Positions 36,942 through 45,171 of a stretch of 53,109 bases of DNA are shown here, in pieces. Source of the DNA: Desulfobacterota bacterium AH_259_B03_O07 (GTDB lineage: Bacteria > Desulfobacterota_D > UBA1144 > Nemesobacterales > CSP1-2); contig JALLOG010000008.1 of the NCBI GenBank assembly GCA_027717645.1, positions 1 to 53,109 of the forward strand, in the 5' to 3' direction. The notes below the pieces were generated by a model. It did no database searches, had not been told where the DNA came from, and saw nothing but the letters and a program-made list of their open reading frames with translations. The stretch's first letter is position 1; each line of letters begins with the position of its first letter. The translations under genes and the position numbers were made by a program.

Positions 36942-38324
36942 TTAATACGTCTTCCGACTCACTTTATTTGTACGCTTACTATTAACCGATTCTTTGCTGT
37001 TGTCCAATTTGATATTTTCGAAATCATTAATACCAACCGCAAAATAACTGAAACCAAGCTTTTTCATTGTTTTGGAATTATATAAATTTCTCCCATCAAA
37101 TATCACAGGTGATCTCATGAGTTTTTTGACTCTCTCGAAATCAGGCTGTCTGTATTCGTTCCACTCAGTATGTATAATAAGGGCATCAGCACCGTGGCAC
37201 GCATCGTAGTTGGATTCTGCATATTTCAATTTTTTACCGAAAGATATCTTTGCGTTTTTTATTGCAACAGGATCATGTACTGTAATTTCGGCGCCTTTGG
37301 ATAAGAGCTTTTCAATAAAATATATTGATGGTGCTTCCCTTAAATCATCGGTCCTAGGTTTAAATGAAAGACCCCAAACCCCAATTCTCTTGTCTTTAAA
37401 TCCTCCACCAAAGTAACCTTCTATCTTTCTCCAGAATAACGTTTTTTGACTCGCGTTAACTTCATCCGTAGCCTTACAGATCTTAAGCTCGAAGTCTCTA
37501 TCCTGTGCTGTTCGTATGAGAGCCTTTACATCCTTCGGAAAACACGAGCCTCCATACCCAATCCCGGGAAATAGGAAATGACGCCCTATTCTGTGATCGG
37601 CTCCTATAACATGCCTCACCTCTGAAATATCTGCTCCAACTAACTCGCAAAGATTAGCTATTTCATTCATGAAAGAGATCCTAGTTGCAAGCATCGCATT
37701 GGCCGTATATTTGGAAAGCTCTGCCGATCTAATGGATACAACAATTGCTCTATCCGCTGATCTCATAAATGGTGAATAAAGTTCTTTAAGAGTATTTCCC
37801 ACCGAAGCTTTATCTATACCAATTACTACTCTGTCTGGTTTCAAGAAATCTTCTACTGCCGATCCCTCTTTTAGGAACTCGGGATTTGAAGCTACATCAA
37901 ACTCCTTATCAGTGTTTTCCCTTATCATTTTACGTACCATTTCCGTAGTTCCAACAGGAACTGTACTCTTGGTCACTATTATTTTGTATTCATTCATAAA
38001 TTCTGCAATGGATCTTGCAACATCCAATACTAACCCAACATCGGCAGATCCATCAGAATTTGGCGGGGTACCAACTGCAATAAAAACAATCAAAGATTTT
38101 TCAACAGCATCTGATATATCCGACGTAAAATGAAGACGTCCTTCAGCTATGTTAGTACGAACGAGATCCCCAAGACCAGGCTCGTAAAAAGGGACCTTGC
38201 CCTCTAATAGACCTTTAACTTTATTTTTATCTTTATCTACGCCTATAACATTGGTTCCACTAGAAGCAAAACAAGAGCCTGTAACAAGGCCGACATATCC
38301 AGTTCCTATTATAGCTATATTCAT
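36942..38324 (-). CDS. ugd: UDP-glucose 6-dehydrogenase
   Basis: The 460-residue NAD-dependent enzyme oxidises UDP-glucose to UDP-glucuronate for capsule, exopolysaccharide or LPS. The N-terminal Rossmann motif is IAIIGTGYVGLVTGSCFA. VAVGTPPNSDGSAD and VTKSTVPVGTT are the conserved middle segments, and PEFLKEGSAVEDFLKPDRVVIG includes the catalytic glutamate. The active-site cysteine is in FPGIGYGGSCFPKDVKAL, and the C-terminal domain has GLSFKPRTDDLREAPS. Shine-Dalgarno AAGGAGA precedes the ATG. It sits between dprA and topA, far from the glycosyltransferase locus it may supply. The C-terminal 25 residues are lysine- and serine-rich and probably disordered. Confidence 0.95.
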   Translation of the reverse strand: MNIAIIGTGYVGLVTGSCFASSGTNVIGVDKDKNKVKGLLEGKVPFYEPGLGDLVRTNIAEGRLHFTSDISDAVEKSLIVFIAVGTPPNSDGSADVGLVLDVARSIAEFMNEYKIIVTKSTVPVGTTEMVRKMIRENTDKEFDVASNPEFLKEGSAVEDFLKPDRVVIGIDKASVGNTLKELYSPFMRSADRAIVVSIRSAELSKYTANAMLATRISFMNEIANLCELVGADISEVRHVIGADHRIGRHFLFPGIGYGGSCFPKDVKALIRTAQDRDFELKICKATDEVNASQKTLFWRKIEGYFGGGFKDKRIGVWGLSFKPRTDDLREAPSIYFIEKLLSKGAEITVHDPVAIKNAKISFGKKLKYAESNYDACHGADALIIHTEWNEYRQPDFERVKKLMRSPVIFDGRNLYNSKTMKKLGFSYFAVGINDFENIKLDNSKESVNSKRTNKVSRKTY

Positions 38325-38401
38325 AGGATCTCCTTTTGATAATTGTGATTAAGGATATCATAATATCACTAATCTGCATCAGTTTTTATTGTTTCAACCT
38401 T

Positions 38402-39505
38402 TTAAAAATGCTTGAGCTGAAACATCTTACCCGGAAGTTGTGTAAGTAGGCCGTTTAGTTCCAATGAAAGAAGTATAGATAATGCCTTTGCAGAATTGAT
38501 ACCAGTCATTGTTATGATTTCATCAATATGAATGGGATCATTCTTTAAAACAGAGTAAATCGTTCTTTCATCATCATTAAGCTCGGGAGGAACATTGACG
38601 TTTTCTTCAGATGAACGATTTGTTTTTAAATTTTTAAATGCTTCTATCTCATTCATAATATCGTCAACAGTTTCGACTAGTTTTGCCCCCTGCTTTATGA
38701 GCATATGCGTCCCTCGACTAAGTCTAGAAGTAACGTTACCCGGTACAGCAAATACTTCCCTATTTTGTTCAAGGGCAAATGAGGCTGTTATTAGTGATCC
38801 ACTCTTTTCAGTAGCTCGCGTTACTATAACACCAAGTGAAAGACCGCTAATTAATCTATTCCTTTTAGGGAAATTTACTGCGTCAGGAGCTGATCCAAGT
38901 GAAAATTCCGATATCACAGCACCATTATTAGAAATCTCGTCATAAAGCTTTTTACCTTCAGGTGGATAAATAACATCTACGCCAGAGCCTAAAACTGCTA
39001 TTGTCCTACCGCCAGCTTTAAGTGCAGAAGCATGTGCAACTGAATCTATACCACGAGCCATTCCACTAACTATGGTTATCCCACTGGAAGCAAGTTCAGT
39101 TGAAATGATCTCTGTAACAATTTTTCCATATCGATCAGTAATCCTACTCCCTACAATAGCAACTGCTAAATCATCCTCTGGCAGAAGATCACCTTTTAAA
39201 TAAATTAAGGGTGGAGAATAAAAAATATTAAAAAGATTTTTTGGATAGGATGAATCGGTGAGAACTAATAGCTTCAATCTTAATCTATCTATGTCACGAA
39301 TTTCTTTCTCAACGCTCTCCCAACCACTAAAACTTTTGATTGATTGAGCAGTTTTAGGTCCAATACCATCCACCTTTTCAAGTTCGTTTACAGCGGATTC
39401 AAATACTCTTTTTGGGTTATGAAATTTTGATATCAGATTCTTAATTCCGACTTCACCAATACCCTCAACAAGTTTCAGGGCAATCCAGTACGTCCACTCA
39501 TCCAT
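38402..39505 (-). CDS. dprA: DNA-processing protein DprA
   Basis: The 367-residue protein loads RecA on incoming single-stranded DNA during transformation and occurs even in species not known to be competent. An N-terminal helix-hairpin-helix region (LVEGIGEVGIKNLISKF, VDGIGPKTAQSIKSF) precedes the Rossmann-like DprA core with AIVGSRITDRYGKIV, SGMARGIDSVAHASAL and GGRTIAVLGSGVDVIYPPE. EFSLGSAPDAVNFPKRNRLISGLS and ALEQNREVFAVPGNV complete the signature. A C-terminal winged-helix domain (about 300-365) is present. A gap of 77 bases separates it from ugd. Confidence 0.95.
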   Translation of the reverse strand: MDEWTYWIALKLVEGIGEVGIKNLISKFHNPKRVFESAVNELEKVDGIGPKTAQSIKSFSGWESVEKEIRDIDRLRLKLLVLTDSSYPKNLFNIFYSPPLIYLKGDLLPEDDLAVAIVGSRITDRYGKIVTEIISTELASSGITIVSGMARGIDSVAHASALKAGGRTIAVLGSGVDVIYPPEGKKLYDEISNNGAVISEFSLGSAPDAVNFPKRNRLISGLSLGVIVTRATEKSGSLITASFALEQNREVFAVPGNVTSRLSRGTHMLIKQGAKLVETVDDIMNEIEAFKNLKTNRSSEENVNVPPELNDDERTIYSVLKNDPIHIDEIITMTGINSAKALSILLSLELNGLLTQLPGKMFQLKHF

Positions 39506-39629
39506 TACATTAAAAGTTGTAACCCTAAACTGAAACTAATTCAAGAACATTGAAGTAGTAAATAAGTAATTTAACAGTTATGCAAACAAATTTAATTTGT
39601 CATTTCGAATTTGTTATATTAAAAGTGAA

Positions 39630-40076
39630 ATGAGGGAGAAAAAAAATGATAAATTTAGGCCAAGAATTTATATTGATAAAGAAGGGAGATGGTTTCAAGA
39701 TGGCATTCCAGTTCTTCATAAGTGGACTTATCTTTACAACAATAGGCACCTCAGACGTGATAAAAAAGGAAGATACTACATAGAAGAGGGAATGGGAAGG
39801 ATTTATGCGATTGTAGAAGATACACCTTTTGTTGTAAAAATGATAGATAAACGTAAGGATGGATTTTATTTAATTCTGAACGATGGAACCGAAGAAAAAC
39901 TTGTACTAAATTCACTCAAAATGAATAAAGAGAACATTCCTTATACAAAGGTTAAAGGTGGAGAATTTGATGCGAGGTTTACAAGACCAGCATATTACGA
40001 ATTTACTAAATATCTAAGGCAAGATAAAGGAAAATTCTATTTAGAATTAGGTGATTACAAACACTATCTAGGATAA
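39630..40076 (+). CDS. DUF1285-like protein
   Basis: A basic protein of about 148 residues. RPRIYIDKEGRWFQDGIPVLHK near the N-terminus, GRYYIEEGMGRIYAIVEDTPFVV in the middle, and FTRPAYYEFTKYL near the end follow the conserved order of the DUF1285 family, which consists of two small beta domains of unknown function. The frame is open back to a TTG at 39597, but the ATG at 39630 is the more likely start because family similarity begins just after it; the ribosome-binding site is poor for either. It is convergent with hemW, five bases away. No signal peptide, so cytoplasmic. Confidence 0.6.
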   Translation: MREKKNDKFRPRIYIDKEGRWFQDGIPVLHKWTYLYNNRHLRRDKKGRYYIEEGMGRIYAIVEDTPFVVKMIDKRKDGFYLILNDGTEEKLVLNSLKMNKENIPYTKVKGGEFDARFTRPAYYEFTKYLRQDKGKFYLELGDYKHYLG

Positions 40077-40081
40077 AAATA

Positions 40082-41242
40082 TCAATAAACAACCGAATCA
40101 ATAACTTTATAAATAAGTTCATCTGATAGTAGAAGGCTTTTTTTACTAACTCGTAGTGAATCATGGGATATATCTAAGAAACCTTCATCAACAAGCCTGA
40201 GAACATTATCCGTAATAAGATTTACACCAAATTTTTCCGCTAACACTGATAAACTGACACCTTCTCTTAATCTAAGCCCCATGAGAACTTTTTCTTTAAT
40301 GGCAGTTTCTCTTTCAAAAACCTCTTGAAATACAACCGGCTTCGAGCCTCGAAATACCTTCTTCATGTACAGCGACGGACTTTTTATATTTGCCCACCGT
40401 TCACCCCAGACCGGGTAATCACTTGGCTTAATATGAGAGTGTGCCCCAGCCCCCACTCCTAGGTAATTGTCTCCTCTCCAATAAAGTAAATTATGTTTGC
40501 ATTCAAATCCGTTTTTGGCAAAATTGGATATTTCATATTGATAGTAGCCAGCACATTCAAGAAGTTCAGATGCTAACATAAACATATCGGATAGAGTTTC
40601 CTCACTAGGGAGAGGTAGTTCTCCCTTTGCGTACATTGAGCCATATGCTGTATCTTCCTCTATTGTTAGGCAGTATGCAGATATATGAGTAGTTTCAAAT
40701 TCTAGCGCCATCTCAAGGTCTGATTCCCATTCCTTTAGAGATTCATATGAACATCCATACATTAAATCTGAACTATAATTGACAAATCGTGCTTTAATTA
40801 TATTCTCAAAAAGTCTATACGTATCATATGGTGAATTTTCTCTTCCTAAGACTTTCAATTTCCTATTTGATAAAGACTGAAGGCCGACGCTGATTCTATT
40901 AACCCCGACATCTCTAAAGGAATTAAATTTTTCAATATTTGCAGTCTTAGGATTCACCTCTATTGTAACTTCAATAGGGTATCTCGTGTTAGTCAGCTTA
41001 TTAATTTTATCGATTATCTTTCCTATACTATCGGCTGAAAATAAGGAAGGCGTTCCTCCACCAAAATATATTGAACTGAGCTGAAGATCCTCGATCAATT
41101 CACGATACAATTCAACCTCATTTAATACTGCATTTGTATATTCAATCTCAGGTATTTGTTTTCCAACTCCAAAGGAATTAAAATCGCAATAGGGACATTT
41201 TTTTATACAATATGGAATATGAACATAAATTCCTAAGGTCAT
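40082..41242 (-). CDS. hemW: Radical SAM heme chaperone HemW
   Basis: A 386-residue radical SAM enzyme related to HemN. The iron-sulfur motif is C12-x3-C16-x2-C19 in YVHIPYCIKKCPYCDFNSF. IYFGGGTPSLFSADSI is the SAM-binding region and RISVGLQSLSNRKLKVLGR the next conserved stretch. EVTIEVNPKT and HISAYCLTIEEDT follow HemW and HemN alike, and the C-terminal winged-helix region is present. HemW inserts heme into respiratory proteins; oxygen-independent coproporphyrinogen oxidase activity is not supported because the extra N-terminal sequence and cysteine of HemN are missing. Confidence 0.9.
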   Translation of the reverse strand: MTLGIYVHIPYCIKKCPYCDFNSFGVGKQIPEIEYTNAVLNEVELYRELIEDLQLSSIYFGGGTPSLFSADSIGKIIDKINKLTNTRYPIEVTIEVNPKTANIEKFNSFRDVGVNRISVGLQSLSNRKLKVLGRENSPYDTYRLFENIIKARFVNYSSDLMYGCSYESLKEWESDLEMALEFETTHISAYCLTIEEDTAYGSMYAKGELPLPSEETLSDMFMLASELLECAGYYQYEISNFAKNGFECKHNLLYWRGDNYLGVGAGAHSHIKPSDYPVWGERWANIKSPSLYMKKVFRGSKPVVFQEVFERETAIKEKVLMGLRLREGVSLSVLAEKFGVNLITDNVLRLVDEGFLDISHDSLRVSKKSLLLSDELIYKVIDSVVY

Positions 41243-41683
41243 ATCGGTATTTTATTTAAAAAGAGAATTGTTGCAACCGCCCTAATTCAAAATCTATCCT
41301 ATAATGCTCAGGAATACACCAAAAGTTGACGATAAATATAATGATGATATTAACAAGGAAGTAAGACAACGAGCTATGTGAAGTTTGGATATAGGGCAAA
41401 CAACACACTCTAATAATCAAAAAACGCCCACAAACTATTAGAATTTGTGTGTTTATATGGGTTGTAACTACTATATATTACTCAAAAAAGTACTTAAAGT
41501 GATGATTTTGCAATTGGAAATCCTTACTCCCCAATTAACGTATACAAGCTAGCCAATGGATGAATCACCTGAGGTTTCCTTTCGATATTAATAGTTTCTA
41601 AATGAGCAACCAGCATTAAAATTAACTAAAGTTGTTATATAATGACAAATGACAGTATCGAGAAACTTAAGGAGGTTTTAGAA
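41243..41683. other. Gap between hemW and the tolC-like gene with a promoter
   Basis: No gene seen. Near its right end TTAAAA at 41616-41621 and a perfect TATAAT at 41638-41643 (16-base spacer) form a plausible promoter. Transcription would start near 41650. Any ATG at 41642 would fall within the -10 element, so the downstream ATG at 41684 is the true start of the next gene. Confidence 0.45.
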
Positions 41684-42922
41684 ATGAAAATAACATTAGC
41701 GATTTACACTCTGCTGCTTCTCACACCGATGGCCGTCGCAAATGAAAATACCTTTACCTTGGAGGAAATTGTAGAAAGAGTGGTCAAAGTGAGTCCCAGT
41801 TTAGAGGTTCACAATAGGGATCTAGATATTTCCGAGAGTAAAGTTAAAAAGGCTCGGGCCCAAAAATATCCACAATTTGAGGGAGCAGTGCTAACGGGAG
41901 GCATATTCAACGTAATCAGGGCCGATCTCTTTCAACCGATCTATACATTCGGAAAGATAAGCGCAGACGAGAAAAAAGCTAAAAAGGGTGTAGAAGTCAC
42001 TATTGCAAACATAAGCGAGGCCAGAAATGAAACAATTGCCCGGGCAAAAAATGCATATTTCAATCTTCAGCTGGCTCATACTTTAAATGATTTAACTACA
42101 GAAGAAAGAGACAATGCCAAGAAATTGCTTTCCAATGTAGAAGAGCTAGTGAGTGTCGGCTCACCAAAAGCAACTCAGATAGACAAGCTCAACCTAAAAA
42201 TTTTGGTTTCGAATATCGATAAACATCTTGTCAGTTCGCGAAAGTCGATAGATATTGTAAGAGCAGAGCTAATGAAAATGTTATCGATTGAAGAAAATAG
42301 CGATTTTGACATAGAATCGTACGCCTTAGAGCCAGTCGAGTTTGAGGCGAATGAGCTAAGTTATTATAAGAATAAAGCCATTGAGGACAGACCCAGGATT
42401 AAAGCCATAAATGCCGGCCTTGAAGCTAAACTGAGTTCAATAAAGAGAGAAAAGAGCGAATACTATCCGACAATCTTTGTCGGTGGAACAATAAGGTATA
42501 GCCAATCGACATTGTACAGAGATACATTTATTGGTGGTGCGGGAATTGGTATAAGACAAGTTCTTAACTACTTTATCTCGGCGGATTTAAGTGAGGCGAG
42601 AGCTGAGTATTCAAAATCCATTAAGGAGAAGGATGCCTTTCTTCAAGAAATAGATCTTGAGGTGAAAAAAGCATATCTTGATATGCAAGAGAATAAGGAT
42701 AATGTAAATAATGAGAGAGAAGGCTTTAGAGCAGCAAGAACACTCTTACGAAATGCAACTTCAAATTATGATTTAGGTATTGGAAATGTAAACGAATTAA
42801 TGAATTCGATCGGAACATATCTTAGAGAAGGGGCCGAGTATTATGATACGGTATTCTTATATAATATAGCAGTTACTAATCTAGAAAAAGTTGCAGGAGT
42901 TTTAAATAAAGAGTTGGAATAA
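41684..42922 (+). CDS. TolC-family outer membrane efflux protein
   Basis: About 412 residues from the ATG at 41684, which follows a strong Shine-Dalgarno (AAGGAGG) and opens a normal signal peptide (MKITLAIYTLLLLTPMAVA). The longer frame from 41642 lacks a ribosome-binding site and would start in the promoter. The mature protein shows the OEP pattern: FTLEEIVERVVKVSPSLEVHNRDLDISESKVKKARAQKYP, long heptad-rich helices, and a duplicated second half with a similar helix-strand-helix layout. TolC-like trimers form the outer-membrane duct for type I or MacAB-type export. A 311-base gap separates it from the HlyD-like gene on the same strand. Confidence 0.8.
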   Translation: MKITLAIYTLLLLTPMAVANENTFTLEEIVERVVKVSPSLEVHNRDLDISESKVKKARAQKYPQFEGAVLTGGIFNVIRADLFQPIYTFGKISADEKKAKKGVEVTIANISEARNETIARAKNAYFNLQLAHTLNDLTTEERDNAKKLLSNVEELVSVGSPKATQIDKLNLKILVSNIDKHLVSSRKSIDIVRAELMKMLSIEENSDFDIESYALEPVEFEANELSYYKNKAIEDRPRIKAINAGLEAKLSSIKREKSEYYPTIFVGGTIRYSQSTLYRDTFIGGAGIGIRQVLNYFISADLSEARAEYSKSIKEKDAFLQEIDLEVKKAYLDMQENKDNVNNEREGFRAARTLLRNATSNYDLGIGNVNELMNSIGTYLREGAEYYDTVFLYNIAVTNLEKVAGVLNKELE

Positions 42923-43233
42923 TATTTTCTTTAAAGATTTAAAAAATTCGAATGTTATGATGGCACATATTTTTGTGTTTACATTTAAGGATATTTTATT
43001 AAATTCTTTACTTTGAATTTAATGTCAAACCAATTATTCTTCATATAAGAGAAATTACAATATTATTCAAAATTAAATAATTACTTGTTAGAAATCAGAA
43101 TCAGTATGTTTCTTGATAATTAATGGCAGCATTGATAGCGCTAATATTAATCAATAAAGAAAGTTAAAGTTTAATTTAAAAAGTTGCTGTACTGGTATCG
43201 TGTAATCTGAATGATTGGTGAAGGTTCAAAACA
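42923..43233. other. Gap between tolC-like and HlyD-like genes
   Basis: AT-rich, with no ORF, RNA gene or strong hairpin that I can support. Its length suggests that the HlyD-like gene has a promoter of its own, but none is clear. Confidence 0.5.
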
Positions 43234-44397
43234 ATGAATAGAAGAAAGATAATTGTAATAACCATTTTGGCCATTGCTTTGATAGTAGTCGTTTTTTTTA
43301 CAAATAAAATATTTCGCAGCAGTTCTTACTCATATGCTTTCAATACGGCAACAATTGATAGAGGGGATATCATATCCTACATTTCGGCTGCTGGAACGAT
43401 TAACCCTATGATCATGGTAGAGGTTGCAGCGCAGGTTTCAGGGGCGGTTAACGAAATATATGTAGATTTTAACTCCATTGTAATAGAGGGTGAGGTGCTC
43501 GCTCGTATCGACCCCACTCACTATGAATTTCAAGTAAAACAAGCAAAAGCAACTCTCAAAAAAGCCAAGGTAGATGCTGATAAGAAGAAAAAGATATTTG
43601 AATTGTATCGAGAACTAAACAAAGATCCAGATAGGATTTCAAAATATGAGTTAGATAATTCCAGACTGGACTATATCACCACGATGGAGCAGCTTAAGAT
43701 AACAAAGACAGAATTAGGAATAGCAGAGGCAAATTTTAATTCTACAACAATTCGCTCTCCAATTGACGGTGTAATTATCTCAAGGGATGTAAGCGTTGGA
43801 GAATATGTCAATTCAAGCAAGGGCGATCCTATTTTCGTTATAGCAAACGATCTGACAAATATGAAAGTGGATGTACATGTAAGTGAAGCCGATATTGGAA
43901 TGGTTAAAGATGACCAAGAAGCCGCTTTTACGGTCGATGCATACCCTGATCAAAAATTTAAGGGGACTGTTTGGCAGGTAAGAAACGAGCCAATAACTAC
44001 AAATAATGTAGTAACTTATGATGTCGTGGTCTTAATAAACAATGAGGATCACAAGTTAAAACCAGGTATGACTGCGGAAGTGAACATTCTAGTCGCCAAC
44101 AGAAAGGATGTCCTGAGAGTACCTACAGCTGCCCTAAGGTTTATACCACCTGATTCTGATGCATTTGAGCAGAATCCCGATAACTTAACTGATGGCGCAG
44201 TAGTTTGGACAATTTCAAAAAATGGACGTTTTAAAGCATTATCTATTGAGCCTGGTATTAGTGATGCCATATATACAGAAATTTCCGATGGAGAAATGAA
44301 GGAAGGTCAAGAGGTAATAACGGAAGCAGTCCAAAAGGGCAGCACAAATTCGGAACATTTTGGTCCTTTAGTCCTTCCCAAACCCAGAAGATTTTAG
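43234..44397 (+). CDS. HlyD/MacA-family periplasmic adaptor subunit
   Basis: A 387-residue membrane-fusion protein. One N-terminal membrane anchor spans about residues 6-24. VEVAAQVSGAVNEIYVDFNSIVIEGEVLARIDP is the first half of the lipoyl (barrel-sandwich) domain, followed by a helical hairpin (about 105-165). The second lipoyl half is TTIRSPIDGVIISRDVSVGEYV, and beta-barrel plus membrane-proximal domains end the protein. This layout is that of MacA, which links a MacB-type ABC transporter to TolC. Five bases after the stop begins the ATPase gene, so the two are cotranscribed. Confidence 0.9.
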   Translation: MNRRKIIVITILAIALIVVVFFTNKIFRSSSYSYAFNTATIDRGDIISYISAAGTINPMIMVEVAAQVSGAVNEIYVDFNSIVIEGEVLARIDPTHYEFQVKQAKATLKKAKVDADKKKKIFELYRELNKDPDRISKYELDNSRLDYITTMEQLKITKTELGIAEANFNSTTIRSPIDGVIISRDVSVGEYVNSSKGDPIFVIANDLTNMKVDVHVSEADIGMVKDDQEAAFTVDAYPDQKFKGTVWQVRNEPITTNNVVTYDVVVLINNEDHKLKPGMTAEVNILVANRKDVLRVPTAALRFIPPDSDAFEQNPDNLTDGAVVWTISKNGRFKALSIEPGISDAIYTEISDGEMKEGQEVITEAVQKGSTNSEHFGPLVLPKPRRF

Positions 44398-44401
44398 TGG
44401 T

Positions 44402-45070
44402 ATGGACGAAGTTATTGAGCTACAGGATATACATAAGATATATAAAATGGGTGACGTAGATGTTCACGCATTAAGGGGCGTCTCCATCAATATTAAGGAA
44501 GGTGAATTTGTATCAGTCGTGGGCGCCTCAGGTTCAGGCAAAAGCACACTAATGAATATAATCGGTTGTTTGGATAAACCGACAAGAGGAAATTATATCT
44601 TCGAAGGGGATAATACTAATACCTTAGAAAAGGACGAGCTCGCAGAGATCAGAAATAAAAAAATTGGATTCGTTTTCCAGAACTTCAACCTGCTTTCAAG
44701 AGCATCTGCAATTGAAAATGTCGAACTCCCACTTATTTATAACAGCACTCCATCAACTAAAAGGATAGAAATTGCTAAAGAAGCCCTCAATCTATTAGGG
44801 CTCGAGGGAAGAGAACATCACCTACCTTCCCAACTTTCCGGTGGACAGCAACAGAGAGTTGCAATTGCAAGGGCAATTGTTAACAAACCAAGCATGCTAT
44901 TAGCAGATGAACCAACTGGAAACTTAGATACCAAGACAAGTCAAGAGATAATTGAAATTTTCAAGAATCTCAATGATCAGGGTAAAACAATTATAATCAT
45001 AACTCATGAGAAAGACATCGCTAAGAATGCAAATAGAATAGTATCAATTAGTGACGGTAAATTAATTTGA
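44402..45070 (+). CDS. ABC transporter ATP-binding protein, MacB/LolD type
   Basis: The 222-residue nucleotide-binding subunit has Walker [13 protein letters not shown], the Q-loop in [21 protein letters not shown], the ABC signature [16 protein letters not shown], Walker [13 protein letters not shown] and the switch histidine in [10 protein letters not shown]. Sequence and length fit stand-alone ATPases of the LolD/MacB/FtsE branch, whose permeases carry a large periplasmic domain. Here the expected permease gene does not follow: the next 100 bases are noncoding and the gene beyond is on the opposite strand. The permease must be elsewhere, or the system is incomplete. Confidence 0.9.
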   Translation: MDEVIELQDIHKIYKMGDVDVHALRGVSINIKEGEFVSVVGASGSGKSTLMNIIGCLDKPTRGNYIFEGDNTNTLEKDELAEIRNKKIGFVFQNFNLLSRASAIENVELPLIYNSTPSTKRIEIAKEALNLLGLEGREHHLPSQLSGGQQQRVAIARAIVNKPSMLLADEPTGNLDTKTSQEIIEIFKNLNDQGKTIIIITHEKDIAKNANRIVSISDGKLI

Positions 45071-45171
45071 AACAGCAAAATTGATGACATCAAGCACTAA
45101 CTTTGATTCTGTAGTTATTCCGGTTACAACTTGAATGAATGTCCAGTAGATAAGGATAGGATGTTTTTATA

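Noticed and set aside
41642-41683. Upstream ATG of the tolC-like gene
   Set aside because: It overlaps a perfect -10 element and has no Shine-Dalgarno; the ATG at 41684 has AAGGAGG and starts a proper signal peptide.
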